Notes under the pieces: generated by a model
Databases searched by the model: none
The model's input: the letters and a program-made list of their open reading frames with translations, nothing else
What the model was told of the DNA's origin: nothing
Shown: piece by piece, positions 1 to 7,225 of the stretch
How the letters are laid out: every line of letters begins with the position of its first letter
How positions within the stretch are numbered: position 1 is the stretch's first letter
Translations under genes and position numbers: made by a program
Origin: Quadrisphaera setariae
GTDB lineage: Bacteria > Actinomycetota > Actinomycetes > Actinomycetales > Quadrisphaeraceae
Direction of reading: 5' to 3'
Assembly: GCF_008041935.1 (NCBI RefSeq)
Contig: NZ_VKAC01000007.1
Location: 186,001-250,000 of the forward strand
DNA length: 64,000 nt

Positions 1-527
1 TGCTCGGGCCCGCCGATCCAGACCAGCACCATGCGCTCGGCGATGGCCGGTTCCAGCAGGTAGGCCGAGGCGACGTCGGTGAGGCCTCCGCCCGCGCAGT
101 AGTACAGCGGACGGTCGTCGTCGCGCATCGCCTCGGCGATGATCGCTCGCGCAGCCTGGGAGTCGCGCGGGGTGGTCGTGTCGAGCAGAGCCTCGTCGGC
201 GCCGAGGACCACGCGGCTCCCGCCCTCGACGTCCGCATCGGAAGCATCCAGGCCCATGACGTCGAGCAGCTCGTGCACCCGCGCCAGCGCGTTGGCGGCG
301 CTGCCCGGGCCGGGGTCGAAGGGGTCGCCCGGGGCGAGGTGGGAGGCGACCACGAGCCGCACGTCCACCGCCGGCGACAGGAGGTGGTGCACCAGCTGGT
401 AGAGGTCGTCGGGGTCACCGGAGAAGTCGTTGTCGGCGATGACCCGCACACGCGGCGGGGCCAGCGGCGGCTCACCGGGCAGCCAGCGGTGGTCGCCGAT
501 CGACCAGGTGGCTGGAGTGGACGTCAT
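1..527 (-). CDS. Nucleoside hydrolase-like protein (3' part outside window)
   Basis: The first 175 residues are visible; the gene runs off the left edge. Near residue 30 it has an acidic cluster, DNDFSGDPDD, followed by alternating hydrophobic strands and a GGGLTDVA segment. This resembles the Asp-rich calcium and ribose site of inosine-uridine nucleoside hydrolases (DTDxGxDD), but with a longer loop, as in Sde182-type nucleoside-hydrolase-like domains. The ATG at 527 is preceded by AGGAG. It starts 33 bases after the permease gene stops and lies on the same strand, so it is probably the fourth gene of the sugar ABC operon. It should hydrolyse an N- or O-furanosyl bond in the cytosol. Substrate specificity is inference; the family call is fairly firm. 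Confidence 0.75.
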   Translation of the reverse strand, partial: MTSTPATWSIGDHRWLPGEPPLAPPRVRVIADNDFSGDPDDLYQLVHHLLSPAVDVRLVVASHLAPGDPFDPGPGSAANALARVHELLDVMGLDASDADVEGGSRVVLGADEALLDTTTPRDSQAARAIIAEAMRDDDRPLYYCAGGGLTDVASAYLLEPAIAERMVLVWIGGPE

Positions 528-560
528 GGGGTGGGAGCTCCTGTCCGGGGTCGTGCGGCG

Positions 561-1469
561 TCAGCCCTTGACGGCGCCGGAGAAGGCCCCGGCGACGAAG
601 TAGCGCTGGAACATCAGGTAGACGATCAGCACCGGAACGGCCGACATGATGATGAAGGCGTTCAGCGGCCCGTAGTCGGTGGCGTGCTGGCCGCTGAAGC
701 CCAGCACCGCCAGCGGCACCGTCCAGTTGTCCTGGCTCTGCAGCAGCGTCGCGGCGATGGCGTACTCGTTCCAGGTCGCGACGAAGTCGAGGATGAACAG
801 GGCTGCCAGAGCGGGCTTGGCCAGCGGCAGGCAGATCTGCCAGAAGATGCGGAAGGTCGAGGCGCCGTCGATGCGCGCCGACTCCTCCAGCTCGTCGGGG
901 ATGGCCCGGAAGAAGCCGTAGAGCATGAAGATCTGGTACGGGATGCCGAACGCCAGGTACGGGAGGATCAGCCCGAGCTTCGTGTCGAGCAGGTCGAGGC
1001 TCAGCATCGTGGTGAAGAGCGGACCGAGGCCGACCTGGATGGGGACCATCGACCCCGCGGCCAGGAGCCCGAGGACGAGCTTGGAGAAGCGGAAGCGCAG
1101 GCGTGCCAGCGCGTAGGCCGCCGCCGCGGCCAGGAGCAGCCCGAGCGGCACCTTGATGACCGCCACCAGCAGGCTGTTGGCGCCCGTCACCCAGAGGTTC
1201 CCGGTGTCGACCGCGTCGGCGTAGTTGCTGAAGAGCCACTCGGTGGGCAGGTACCACGGCGGCGCGGTGTTGACGTCAGCCCTGCTCTTCACCGAGGTGA
1301 GGAACATGAAGACGAACGGCAAGGCCCAGACCAGCGCTGAGATGGCCAGCGAGATCCACAGGCCGATGCTGACGTAGTCGCGCCGGGGCCGGTTGGCCGG
1401 CGGCGCCGGCACAGCGGCGACCTGGCCGCCGCTGGCAGCGGGGTTCGCGAGGATGGTGGCGCCGCTCAT
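561..1469 (-). CDS. Carbohydrate ABC transporter permease (MalG/CUT1 type)
   Basis: A 302-residue inner-membrane permease with about six hydrophobic segments. Near residues 190-210 it carries the EAA loop (EESARIDGASTFRIFW...LPLAKPAL), which docks the ATPase in binding-protein-dependent sugar importers. The protein ends in the family-typical GAFSGAVKG. The ATG at 1469 overlaps the preceding permease stop as TGATG, so the two permeases are translationally coupled. No ATP-binding subunit is encoded in the visible operon. CUT1 systems in actinobacteria often share a distant MsiK-type ATPase, which is the likely explanation. Regulation should come from the promoter/operator upstream of the binding protein at 3868-3896. 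Confidence 0.93.
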   Translation of the reverse strand: MSGATILANPAASGGQVAAVPAPPANRPRRDYVSIGLWISLAISALVWALPFVFMFLTSVKSRADVNTAPPWYLPTEWLFSNYADAVDTGNLWVTGANSLLVAVIKVPLGLLLAAAAAYALARLRFRFSKLVLGLLAAGSMVPIQVGLGPLFTTMLSLDLLDTKLGLILPYLAFGIPYQIFMLYGFFRAIPDELEESARIDGASTFRIFWQICLPLAKPALAALFILDFVATWNEYAIAATLLQSQDNWTVPLAVLGFSGQHATDYGPLNAFIIMSAVPVLIVYLMFQRYFVAGAFSGAVKG

Positions 1470-2398
1470 CAGTGCTCCTCGGCCTTCAGGGTTCGGACCA
1501 GGTAGGGGACGACCAGGCAGAGCGAGAGCACCAGCAGCACGGTGGCGATCGCGCCGCCCTGGCCGAAGTCGTGGTTGGAGAACGACTGCTGGTAGGACCA
1601 CAGCGCCAGCACCTGGGTCGACTGCGCGGGGCCGCCGCCGGTCATGCCGACGATGAGGTCGAAGACCTTCAGGGAGTTGATGATCGTCAGGATGATGACC
1701 ACTGCGGTGGTCGGGCGCAGGGCCGGGATCGTCACGGCCTTGAACACCTGCCAGCGGTTGGCGCCGTCCACCCTCGCCGCGTCGACCAGCTCGGCGGGCA
1801 CCTGCTGCAGACCGGCGAGGAAGAGCACGAGGCTGAAGCCCACCCCCTGCCAGACGCTGGCGACGAAGACGGAGTAGAGGGCGATCTTCGGGTCGCCCAG
1901 CCACTGCTGCTGCCAGGAGGCCAGGCCCACCGCTTCGAGGAACTGGTTCAGCGAACCGACCGTGGGGTTGTAGATCCAGCGCCACATCGCCGCGACGGTG
2001 ATGGAGGCGAAGACGGCGGGGATGTAGAAGACCGAGCGGAAGAGGTTCCGGCCGATCATGCGCCGGTTCAGCGCGAGGGCCAGCAGCAGCCCGAGCAGCA
2101 TCGGCACGAGCAGCGACAGCACCACCCAGATCACCGAGTTGCTGAGGGCCGTGTAGAAGACCGGGTCGTTGGTGAGCATGCGCACGTAGTTGCGAAGGCC
2201 CACGAACTCCGGCTCGCTGGTGCGGAAGCCGTTCCAGGAGAAGAACGACAGCCGGACGGCGTCGAGCATCGGGTAGACGAGGAAGGCCACGTAGAGGCCT
2301 GCGGCCGGGACCAGGTAGGGCAGGGCTCGCAGGAAGCGCCTGTCACCCCGGCGCCGGGGTGCCGCTGGGGGCGCTGGCGGGCGTTCGAGGACCGACAT
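1469..2398 (-). CDS. Carbohydrate ABC transporter permease (MalF/CUT1 type)
   Basis: A 309-residue membrane protein with six predicted helices, the first at about residues 27-47 (LVPAAGLYVAFLVYPMLDAV, the usual start of the MalF/UgpA family). The EAA motif near residues 210-230 reads LVDAARVDGANRWQVF. It should pair with the MalG-type permease encoded by the next gene, with which it shares one base (TGATG). The ATG at 2398 is preceded by GGAG. A 12-bp stem-loop separates it from the binding-protein gene upstream. Together they form a sugar importer; the neighbouring catabolic genes suggest a branched pentose, its acid or a glycoside as ligand, which is inference. Confidence 0.93.
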   Translation of the reverse strand: MSVLERPPAPPAAPRRRGDRRFLRALPYLVPAAGLYVAFLVYPMLDAVRLSFFSWNGFRTSEPEFVGLRNYVRMLTNDPVFYTALSNSVIWVVLSLLVPMLLGLLLALALNRRMIGRNLFRSVFYIPAVFASITVAAMWRWIYNPTVGSLNQFLEAVGLASWQQQWLGDPKIALYSVFVASVWQGVGFSLVLFLAGLQQVPAELVDAARVDGANRWQVFKAVTIPALRPTTAVVIILTIINSLKVFDLIVGMTGGGPAQSTQVLALWSYQQSFSNHDFGQGGAIATVLLVLSLCLVVPYLVRTLKAEEH

Positions 2399-2460
2399 GT
2401 CACGTCTCCGGGTCGGGTGGGCGGGCGAGCCGAGGGGTGGTTGCGGGGAGGGCGGGCGCC

Positions 2461-2493
2461 GGCCGGCCCGGGGGTCTCCCTCCCGGGCCGGCC
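2461..2493 (-). terminator. Intra-operon stem-loop after the binding-protein gene
   Basis: A perfect 12-bp inverted repeat, GGCCGGCCCGGG / CCCGGGCCGGCC with a 9-base loop, lies in the 101-base gap between the binding-protein stop (2500) and the permease start (2398). There is no T-run. In sugar ABC operons such a stem usually acts as a partial terminator or 3' stabiliser, so that binding protein outnumbers permease. The structure is read directly; the role is inferred. Confidence 0.7.
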
Positions 2494-2499
2494 GACCTG

Positions 2500-3756
2500 T
2501 CAGGACTCGCTCTCGATGAACTTCTGCATCTGCGCGCCGGCGTCGGCCGGGGCCGTCTCACCGGTGAGGACCGAGTTCATGATCCGCCAGTACTCGGTGG
2601 TCTGGGCCAGGGTGAGGTTCTGGTCGTTGTTCAGGTAGAAGCCCTTGGCCGCGTCGTACAGCGGCGGCCAGAGCTCGTGCAGGGGGTTGTCGGTGGCCGG
2701 GGTCACCGCGGTGTTCACCGAGATCGGCGACCAGACGCCGACGACCTTCTTCTGCTCCTCGGTGGAGGTGATGAAGTCGAGGAACTCAGCGGCCTGGTCG
2801 GCCTTCTTCGTGGCGGCGTTGATGTAGAAGCCCTCGCCGAAGCCGTAGAGGCGGTCGGTGCCGGTGGGGAACTTGAAGATCCCGACGTTGGCCGGGTCCA
2901 TGCCGTTGTCGACGACCTGGGAGTCGAACCACGTGCCCTCGTACGCCATGGCGGCCTCGCCCGTGTAGAAGAGCTGGCTCGACTCGTCGTTGGACACGCC
3001 CTGGAAGCCCTCGTTGAGGTACTCGCCACCCCACGTCTTCAGCTGGTCGAAGGAGCGACCCACGCAGTCCGTGTCCCAGCTGGTCTTGGCCGTGACGAGC
3101 TGGTCGAAGGTCTCCGAGCCGCAGTTGGTCTCCAGCAGGGAGTCGAGCAGGCGCATGACGTGCCAGTTGACGGTGCCGCCGAACTCGATCGGCGTGATGC
3201 CCGCCGCCTTGATCTTGGCCGCGGCCGCTTCGAGCTCGGCGTACGTCGTCGGCTCGGCGGTGACGCCGGCCTTCGCGAAGAGCTCCTTGTTGTAGTAGAT
3301 CGCCTCGGCCTGCTGGGTGAAGGGCACGCCGTGGTACCCGCCGTAGCGCGTGATGTTGCTGAGGGTCGCCTCGCCGAAGCGGTCGCCCCATCCGTACTTC
3401 TCGTACTCAGCGGTCAGGTCCTTGCTGAGGCCGGCCTCGACCAGCTCACCACCCAGCCCCGGGCCCTCCCAGTACCAGTAGACGTCGGGCCCCGAGTCGG
3501 TGCCGGCGACCTGGCGCAGGGCGTCCTTGTGGGCGTCGGTGGAGCGGGTCTCGACCTTGACGGTGACGCCCTCGTGGGCGGCCTCGAAGTCGCTGACGAG
3601 GGTGTCCATCGCCGTCTTCTGCGAGCCCTCGAGCGTCAGCATCCAGACGGTGAGCTCGTCGTCTCCGCCGGCTCCGCCGGAGCTTCCTCCGCAGGCCGCC
3701 AGGGTGGCGACCACGCCTGCCGCGGCCACCGCGGCGAGCATCTTCTTGACGCGCAA
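2500..3756 (-). CDS. Sugar ABC transporter substrate-binding lipoprotein
   Basis: 418 residues. The N-terminus has basic residues, a hydrophobic stretch and a lipobox ending LAAC with Cys near position 22, followed by a Gly/Ser linker, so it is a lipid-anchored extracytoplasmic protein. The body resembles family 1 extracellular solute-binding proteins: a DELTVWML start, then GGYHGVPFTQQAEAIYYNK, the typical hinge strand, and a FYINAATKKADQAAEFLDF segment. The start is TTG at 3756, preceded by GGAGG five bases upstream; an internal ATG at residue 6 would leave a poorer signal peptide. It is the first gene of the transport operon, downstream of a promoter with an embedded operator. The ligand is unknown; the context suggests D-apiose, apionate or an apioside. 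Confidence 0.93.
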   Translation of the reverse strand: MRVKKMLAAVAAAGVVATLAACGGSSGGAGGDDELTVWMLTLEGSQKTAMDTLVSDFEAAHEGVTVKVETRSTDAHKDALRQVAGTDSGPDVYWYWEGPGLGGELVEAGLSKDLTAEYEKYGWGDRFGEATLSNITRYGGYHGVPFTQQAEAIYYNKELFAKAGVTAEPTTYAELEAAAAKIKAAGITPIEFGGTVNWHVMRLLDSLLETNCGSETFDQLVTAKTSWDTDCVGRSFDQLKTWGGEYLNEGFQGVSNDESSQLFYTGEAAMAYEGTWFDSQVVDNGMDPANVGIFKFPTGTDRLYGFGEGFYINAATKKADQAAEFLDFITSTEEQKKVVGVWSPISVNTAVTPATDNPLHELWPPLYDAAKGFYLNNDQNLTLAQTTEYWRIMNSVLTGETAPADAGAQMQKFIESES

Positions 3757-4148
3757 CTCTGCCTCCGTCGAGATGTGGGGGCGCTGACCGCCGTGGTCCG
3801 CCCTGGGTGCTTGCCCGCCTCGGCGTCAGCGCCGTCAGCGTCGTGGTCGTGGTGACCCGCGACGGCAACTATGCACAACCGGTTGACCAGTTGCAAGCCA
3901 CTCGGCGAACCCGATCAGACTCGTTTCGGTCACGGCGGCCCAGCCGCTCGAAGGACGGGAGGAGGGGCGAGGGCGCACAGCGGAGCCCGACCGGGACCGG
4001 CGCGCGGGCCGGTCGGGGTCCGGTCGGGGTCGGGGGCGCAGGTGCCCGCGGCGGGCGAGACGGCCGCTGCAGCAGCGTCGCCGCCAGGGCGCGGCTCCGC
4101 CGGCCCCTCGGGTGCGGCGCCGCGCCGCCCGACGAGGCCGCGGGCGGG
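3757..4148. other. Intergenic region between binding-protein gene and GntR gene
   Basis: 392 bases without a convincing gene. The first 140 bases are the leader and promoter of the transport operon. The rest (about 3900-4148) lies beyond the 3' end of the GntR gene. It is G+C-rich with irregular repeats of GGGG and CCGG, and I see no clear terminator hairpin or small gene in it. Confidence 0.6.
3868..3896 (-). promoter_or_regulatory. Promoter with embedded GntR operator, transport operon
   Basis: Read on the minus strand: TTGCAA (3891-3896), a 17-base spacer, and CATAGT (3868-3873). This is a good vegetative -35/-10 pair pointing at the binding-protein gene. The spacer is covered by the imperfect palindrome AACTGGTCAACCGGTT (3877-3892), which has the AACnGGT/ACCnGTT symmetry typical of FadR/FCD-type GntR operators. 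A nearly identical element drives the catabolic operon at 4943-4971. Predicted transcription starts near 3861, leaving a leader of about 105 bases. Binding at this place would block RNA polymerase, so repression is expected. Confidence 0.8.
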
Positions 4149-4883
4149 TCAGTCGCTGCTGCTGCTCAGTCGGCGCGTGGCGGTCGCCATGTGGGTCGCC
4201 ATCGCGGCGGCCGCGGCGTTCTCGTCGCCGTCCCGGACGGCCTCGTGGATCGCCTCGTGCTCGTCGCAGGCGGTCTGCGCCTCACCCTGGCTGCTCACGG
4301 CCCTGTCCGCGTAGACGCGCAGCAGGGAGCGCACCACGGAGAGCAGGTCGGTGACCAGGTCGTTGCCCGCGGTGGCGGCCAGGGCGTCGTGGAAGTCCTG
4401 GTCGGCCTTCGCGAAGGCGCGGAGGTCCTCGCCGGCGCGCCGCATGCGGCCCAGGGAGGACTCCTGGCGGGCGAGACCGGCGAGGCCCCGCCGACTGGCC
4501 GCCAGCCGAGCGATGTAGATCTCCAGCCCGGCGCGCAGCTCGAGCAGCTCGGACGTGGACTGCCGCCCGATGAGCAGTCCCCAGCGCAGGGTCTGGGGCA
4601 GCATCTCGCTCGCCGTGCCGCGCAGGTACGTGCCCGACCCGGGCCGCACGTCGACGATGCCCAGGATCTCCAGGGCGGCCAGCGCCTCGCGCACCGCGGA
4701 GCGCCCCACGCCCAGCGTGGAGGCCAGCTGCCGCTCGGGGGGCAGCCGGGTCCCCGGCTGCACGGTGCCTCCCAGGAAGAGGTCGAGCAGCCGCCGGGCG
4801 ACCTCCGACGCAGGCGTGCCGCTCGGGACGGCACCCAGGGATGCGGAGATGACGGCCGCCTGGTCGTCGGGGAATGCGGGCAC
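4149..4883 (-). CDS. GntR-family regulator with FCD ligand domain
   Basis: 244 residues. An N-terminal winged helix-turn-helix at about residues 25-90 shows the GntR signature PGTRLPPERQLASTLGVGRS and then a GSGTYLRG wing. An all-helical FCD domain follows, with Asp/His residues in FHDAL, DEHEAIHEAV and ATHMA that normally hold a metal ion and bind carboxylate effectors. It lies between two operons sharing one operator sequence and is the obvious regulator of both. The effector may be a sugar acid such as apionate or an erythrulose derivative (inference). The GTG at 4883 sits 6 bases after a TACGCT hexamer, so the mRNA may be leaderless. No copy of the shared operator lies over its own start; autoregulation is uncertain. 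Confidence 0.93.
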   Translation of the reverse strand: MPAFPDDQAAVISASLGAVPSGTPASEVARRLLDLFLGGTVQPGTRLPPERQLASTLGVGRSAVREALAALEILGIVDVRPGSGTYLRGTASEMLPQTLRWGLLIGRQSTSELLELRAGLEIYIARLAASRRGLAGLARQESSLGRMRRAGEDLRAFAKADQDFHDALAATAGNDLVTDLLSVVRSLLRVYADRAVSSQGEAQTACDEHEAIHEAVRDGDENAAAAAMATHMATATRRLSSSSD

Positions 4884-4889
4884 GTGCGG

Positions 4890-4895
4890 AGCGTA
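4890..4895 (-). promoter_or_regulatory. Putative leaderless -10 of the GntR gene
   Basis: The minus strand reads TACGCT, then CCGCAC, then the GTG start at 4883. A TANNNT hexamer 6 bases before the start codon is the arrangement of leaderless transcripts in actinobacteria. There is no Shine-Dalgarno sequence nearby. Confidence 0.5.
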
Positions 4896-4942
4896 GGGCC
4901 CAGGAGGCCCTCCGCGCTGCCTTCCGGCTGACCGGTTCCTCC

Positions 4943-4971
4943 TTGCAATTGGTCAACCGGTTTGCCATAGT
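4943..4971 (+). promoter_or_regulatory. Promoter with embedded GntR operator, catabolic operon
   Basis: TTGCAA (4943-4948), a 17-base spacer and CATAGT (4966-4971) point at the seven-gene catabolic operon. The spacer and -35 overlap the palindrome AATTGGTCAACCGGTT (4947-4962), one base different from the operator at 3877-3892. Both hexamers and the spacing are identical to the transport-operon promoter. Predicted start is near 4978, giving a leader of about 75 bases ending in GAGGAGG before the ATG at 5053. Confidence 0.82.
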
Positions 4972-5052
4972 GCTCGCCGGAGCTTCGCGTTCGACGACGA
5001 CGCCGGGCCCGCGGCGGAGCGGGCGTCCGCGAGCAGACCCGAGGAGGGACCC

Positions 5053-5526
5053 ATGGCTGATGCACTGCGCCTGGTCATCGGCAGTGATGACGCAGGACAC
5101 CGGTACAAGGAGGCCCTCAAGGCCGACCTGTCGGCCAACCCCCTGGTCGCCTCCCTGGTCGACGTCGGCGTGGAGGCCGACGGCCACACGCCGTACCCCG
5201 CTGTGGCCGTCGAAGCCGCCCAGCGCGTCGCCGACGGTCTGGCCGACCGCGCCCTCCTGTTCTGCGGCACCGGCCTGGGGGTGGCGATCGCCGCCAACAA
5301 GGTCCCGGGCGTCCGCGCGGTCACCGCACACGACTCCTACTCGGTCGAGCGCAGCGTGCTGTCCAACGACGCCCAGGTCCTGACGATGGGCCAGCGCGTC
5401 ATCGGCCTGGAGCTCGCTCGCCGCCTCGTGCGGGAGTGGCTGACCCACCGCTTCGACACCACGTCGGCCTCAGCCGCGAAGGTCGACGAAATCAGCCGCT
5501 ACGAAGCACGCGTCGCCGGCAGATGA
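5053..5526 (+). CDS. derI: RpiB/LacAB-type isomerase, probable D-erythrulose-4-phosphate isomerase
   Basis: 157 residues, the usual size of the RpiB/LacA/LacB family. Recognisable are the N-terminal [12 protein letters not shown] strand-loop, and Cys71 in [19 protein letters not shown], the active-site cysteine of RpiB enzymes that opens the ring or shuttles the proton. In the tetritol and apiose pathways described for mycobacteria and other bacteria, this family converts D-erythrulose 4-phosphate to D-erythrose 4-phosphate, which enters the pentose phosphate pathway. A ribose-5-phosphate isomerase role is the alternative, but the neighbours favour the tetrose. ATG with GAGGAGG 7 bases upstream. 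Its stop overlaps the next start as ATGA. Confidence 0.8.
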   Translation: MADALRLVIGSDDAGHRYKEALKADLSANPLVASLVDVGVEADGHTPYPAVAVEAAQRVADGLADRALLFCGTGLGVAIAANKVPGVRAVTAHDSYSVERSVLSNDAQVLTMGQRVIGLELARRLVREWLTHRFDTTSASAAKVDEISRYEARVAGR

Positions 5527-6335
5527 GCCACCGGACAGACGCGGCCGCCCCCGCGCCTCCACGAGTCTCCGTGGGGATGAGCCTGAAGATGTACTTCGGT
5601 CACCACCAGGCCCAGCAGTGGTTCCGCCAGGTGGCCGACGGCCTGCGCTCCCGCCCGGCGGTCGCGGCCGGCGCCGTCGACGTCTTCGTCGTCCCCACCT
5701 ACCTGCAGATCCCTGCAGCGCTGCGCACCTTCGCCGGCAGCGGTGTGCGCATCGGCGCGCAAGACGTCGCGGCCGAGGACTCCGGCGCGTACACCGGGGA
5801 GGTCAGCGCCGCCGAGCTCGCCGAGGTCGGTGTCACCCTGGCCGAGGTCGGCCACGCGGAGCGCCGCCGCCTCTTCGGCGAGGACGACGCAGCCGTGGCG
5901 GCCAAGACAGCCGCAGCACTGCGCCACGGCATCCGCCCGCTGCTGTGCCTCGGCGAGCCGGACCGCTCCCCCGCCCCCCAGGCCGCCGCGACCGTCCAGG
6001 ACCAGCTGCTCTCAGCGCTGCACGACGCCCCCCGCGGCGCCCTGACCATCGCCTACGAGCCGGTCTGGGCGATCGGCGCACCCGCGCCGGCACCCCTGGA
6101 GCACGTGCGCGCGGTCGCCCGCCACCTGTCCTCGGTGCTCGCAGGCCTGCCCGAGCGCGCGGGCTCCACCGTCATCTACGGCGGCTCCGCCGGTCCCGGG
6201 CTGCTGACCGAGCTGGGAGACGACGTCGACGGCGTCTTCCTGGGCCGCTTCGCCCACGACCCGGCCGCCTTCCTCGCCGTCGTCGACGAGGCCGTCGCCC
6301 TGACCGGGTGGGCAGCGGACGAGGTGACGGCGTGA
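5523..6335 (+). CDS. lerI: Triosephosphate isomerase-like protein, probable L-erythrulose-1-phosphate isomerase
   Basis: 270 residues with a complete TIM active site: Lys in MSLKMYF near the N-terminus, His111 in EVGHAERR, Glu179 in AYEPVWAIG, and a phosphate-binding [11 protein letters not shown] near the end. The N-terminal motif departs from the NxK of housekeeping TIM (SLK), and the gene is far from any glycolytic cluster. This fits the EryH/LerI subgroup that converts L-erythrulose 1-phosphate to D-erythrulose 4-phosphate. It follows the RpiB-like gene with a 4-base overlap and precedes the decarboxylase-like gene with another, so translation is coupled. Cytosolic. Confidence 0.82.
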   Translation: MSHRTDAAAPAPPRVSVGMSLKMYFGHHQAQQWFRQVADGLRSRPAVAAGAVDVFVVPTYLQIPAALRTFAGSGVRIGAQDVAAEDSGAYTGEVSAAELAEVGVTLAEVGHAERRRLFGEDDAAVAAKTAAALRHGIRPLLCLGEPDRSPAPQAAATVQDQLLSALHDAPRGALTIAYEPVWAIGAPAPAPLEHVRAVARHLSSVLAGLPERAGSTVIYGGSAGPGLLTELGDDVDGVFLGRFAHDPAAFLAVVDEAVALTGWAADEVTA

Positions 6336-7150
6336 TCGGCCTGAGCACGTACAGCTTCTTCTGGGAGCACTCCGACCGCGCGGTCGAGCCGCTCTCGCTG
6401 CGCGGCGCCTTCGAGGCCACCTCGGCCCTCGGCGTGGGGCTGTTCCAGATCTGCGACTTCGCCCCGCTGGAGGCCATGAGCGACAGGGAGCTCGCCGAGG
6501 CCGCTGCCACCGCTCGCGACCTCGACCTGGACGTGCAGCTCGGGACCAAGGGCCTGGAGCCCGTGCACCTGGCCCGCTACCTGCGGCTCGCGGAGGCGTT
6601 CGACGCGCGCCTGGTGCGCAGCATGGTGACGAGCCCGACGTCGTCGCCGTCCCCCGAGCAGACCGGCGCGTGGCTCGACGAGGTCCTTCCGGAGTACCAG
6701 GCAGCGGGGGTGGTGCTGGCGCTGGAGACCTACGAGCAGGTCGCCACCGCTGACCTCGTGGCGCTGGTCACCGCCCGCGGTGGCGACCACCTCGGCATCT
6801 GCCTGGACCCCGCCAACGTCGTCGCCCGCCTGGAGCACCCCCGCGACTGCGTCACCACCGCGGCCCCCCACGTGGTCAACGTGCACGTCAAGGACTTCGC
6901 CTTCGCACGCCAGCCCGGCTGGGTGGGCTTCACGTACTCCGGTGCCCCGATGGGCACCGGCATGCACGACTACGAGCACCTGCTGGCCACCGTCCGTCCG
7001 CGCGAGCGCGGGATCGACGAGGTGGTCGAGCACTGGCTGCCCTGGCAGGGCGACCCGGAGACCACCGTGCGCACCGAGCGCGCCTGGACCAGGGCCACCG
7101 TCGAGCACCTCCGAGCCGCCCGCGAGCCCGCGGCAGCTCCAGCCGCCTGA
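6332..7150 (+). CDS. oiaC: Xylose isomerase-like TIM barrel, probable 3-oxo-isoapionate decarboxylase
   Basis: 272 residues, starting with GTG at 6332 inside the preceding stop (GTGA). The fold signature is that of sugar phosphate isomerase/epimerases (AP endonuclease family 2). Metal ligands are expected in LALETYEQV, CLDPANVV, VHVKDFAF and VEHWLP, and all four segments are present. In the published apiose pathways, the OiaC enzyme of this fold decarboxylates 3-oxo-isoapionate to L-erythrulose; its placement beside an apionate-oxidoisomerase-like gene and an erythrulose-kinase-like gene supports that assignment. A generic hydroxypyruvate isomerase or sugar epimerase is the alternative. A 75-base gap with a 9-bp tandem repeat follows. 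Confidence 0.72.
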   Translation: MIGLSTYSFFWEHSDRAVEPLSLRGAFEATSALGVGLFQICDFAPLEAMSDRELAEAAATARDLDLDVQLGTKGLEPVHLARYLRLAEAFDARLVRSMVTSPTSSPSPEQTGAWLDEVLPEYQAAGVVLALETYEQVATADLVALVTARGGDHLGICLDPANVVARLEHPRDCVTTAAPHVVNVHVKDFAFARQPGWVGFTYSGAPMGTGMHDYEHLLATVRPRERGIDEVVEHWLPWQGDPETTVRTERAWTRATVEHLRAAREPAAAPAA

Positions 7151-7175
7151 CCTCCTCAGCCCGACCCGCCCCATC

Positions 7176-7211
7176 CGCCTGACCCGCCTGATCCGCCTGA
7201 TCCGTCTGACA
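7176..7211 (+). repeat. Four tandem 9-bp units
   Basis: Four consecutive copies of a 9-base unit (CGCCTGACC, CGCCTGATC, CGCCTGATC, CGTCTGACA) fill most of the gap between the decarboxylase-like and oxidoisomerase-like genes. They end just before the GAGAGG ribosome site at about 7215. No function is evident; replication slippage could make copy number variable. Confidence 0.85.
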
Positions 7212-7225
7212 CCCGAGAGGTTCCG

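Noticed and set aside
273-1340. 355-codon plus-strand frame opposite the ABC permease genes
   Set aside because: Composition is His/Gln/Gly/Arg-rich with no motif; it mirrors the well-supported permease and hydrolase genes on the minus strand.
3807-4931. Plus-strand frame across the GntR gene
   Set aside because: Antisense to a complete GntR/FCD gene and runs through the promoter/operator; no motif.
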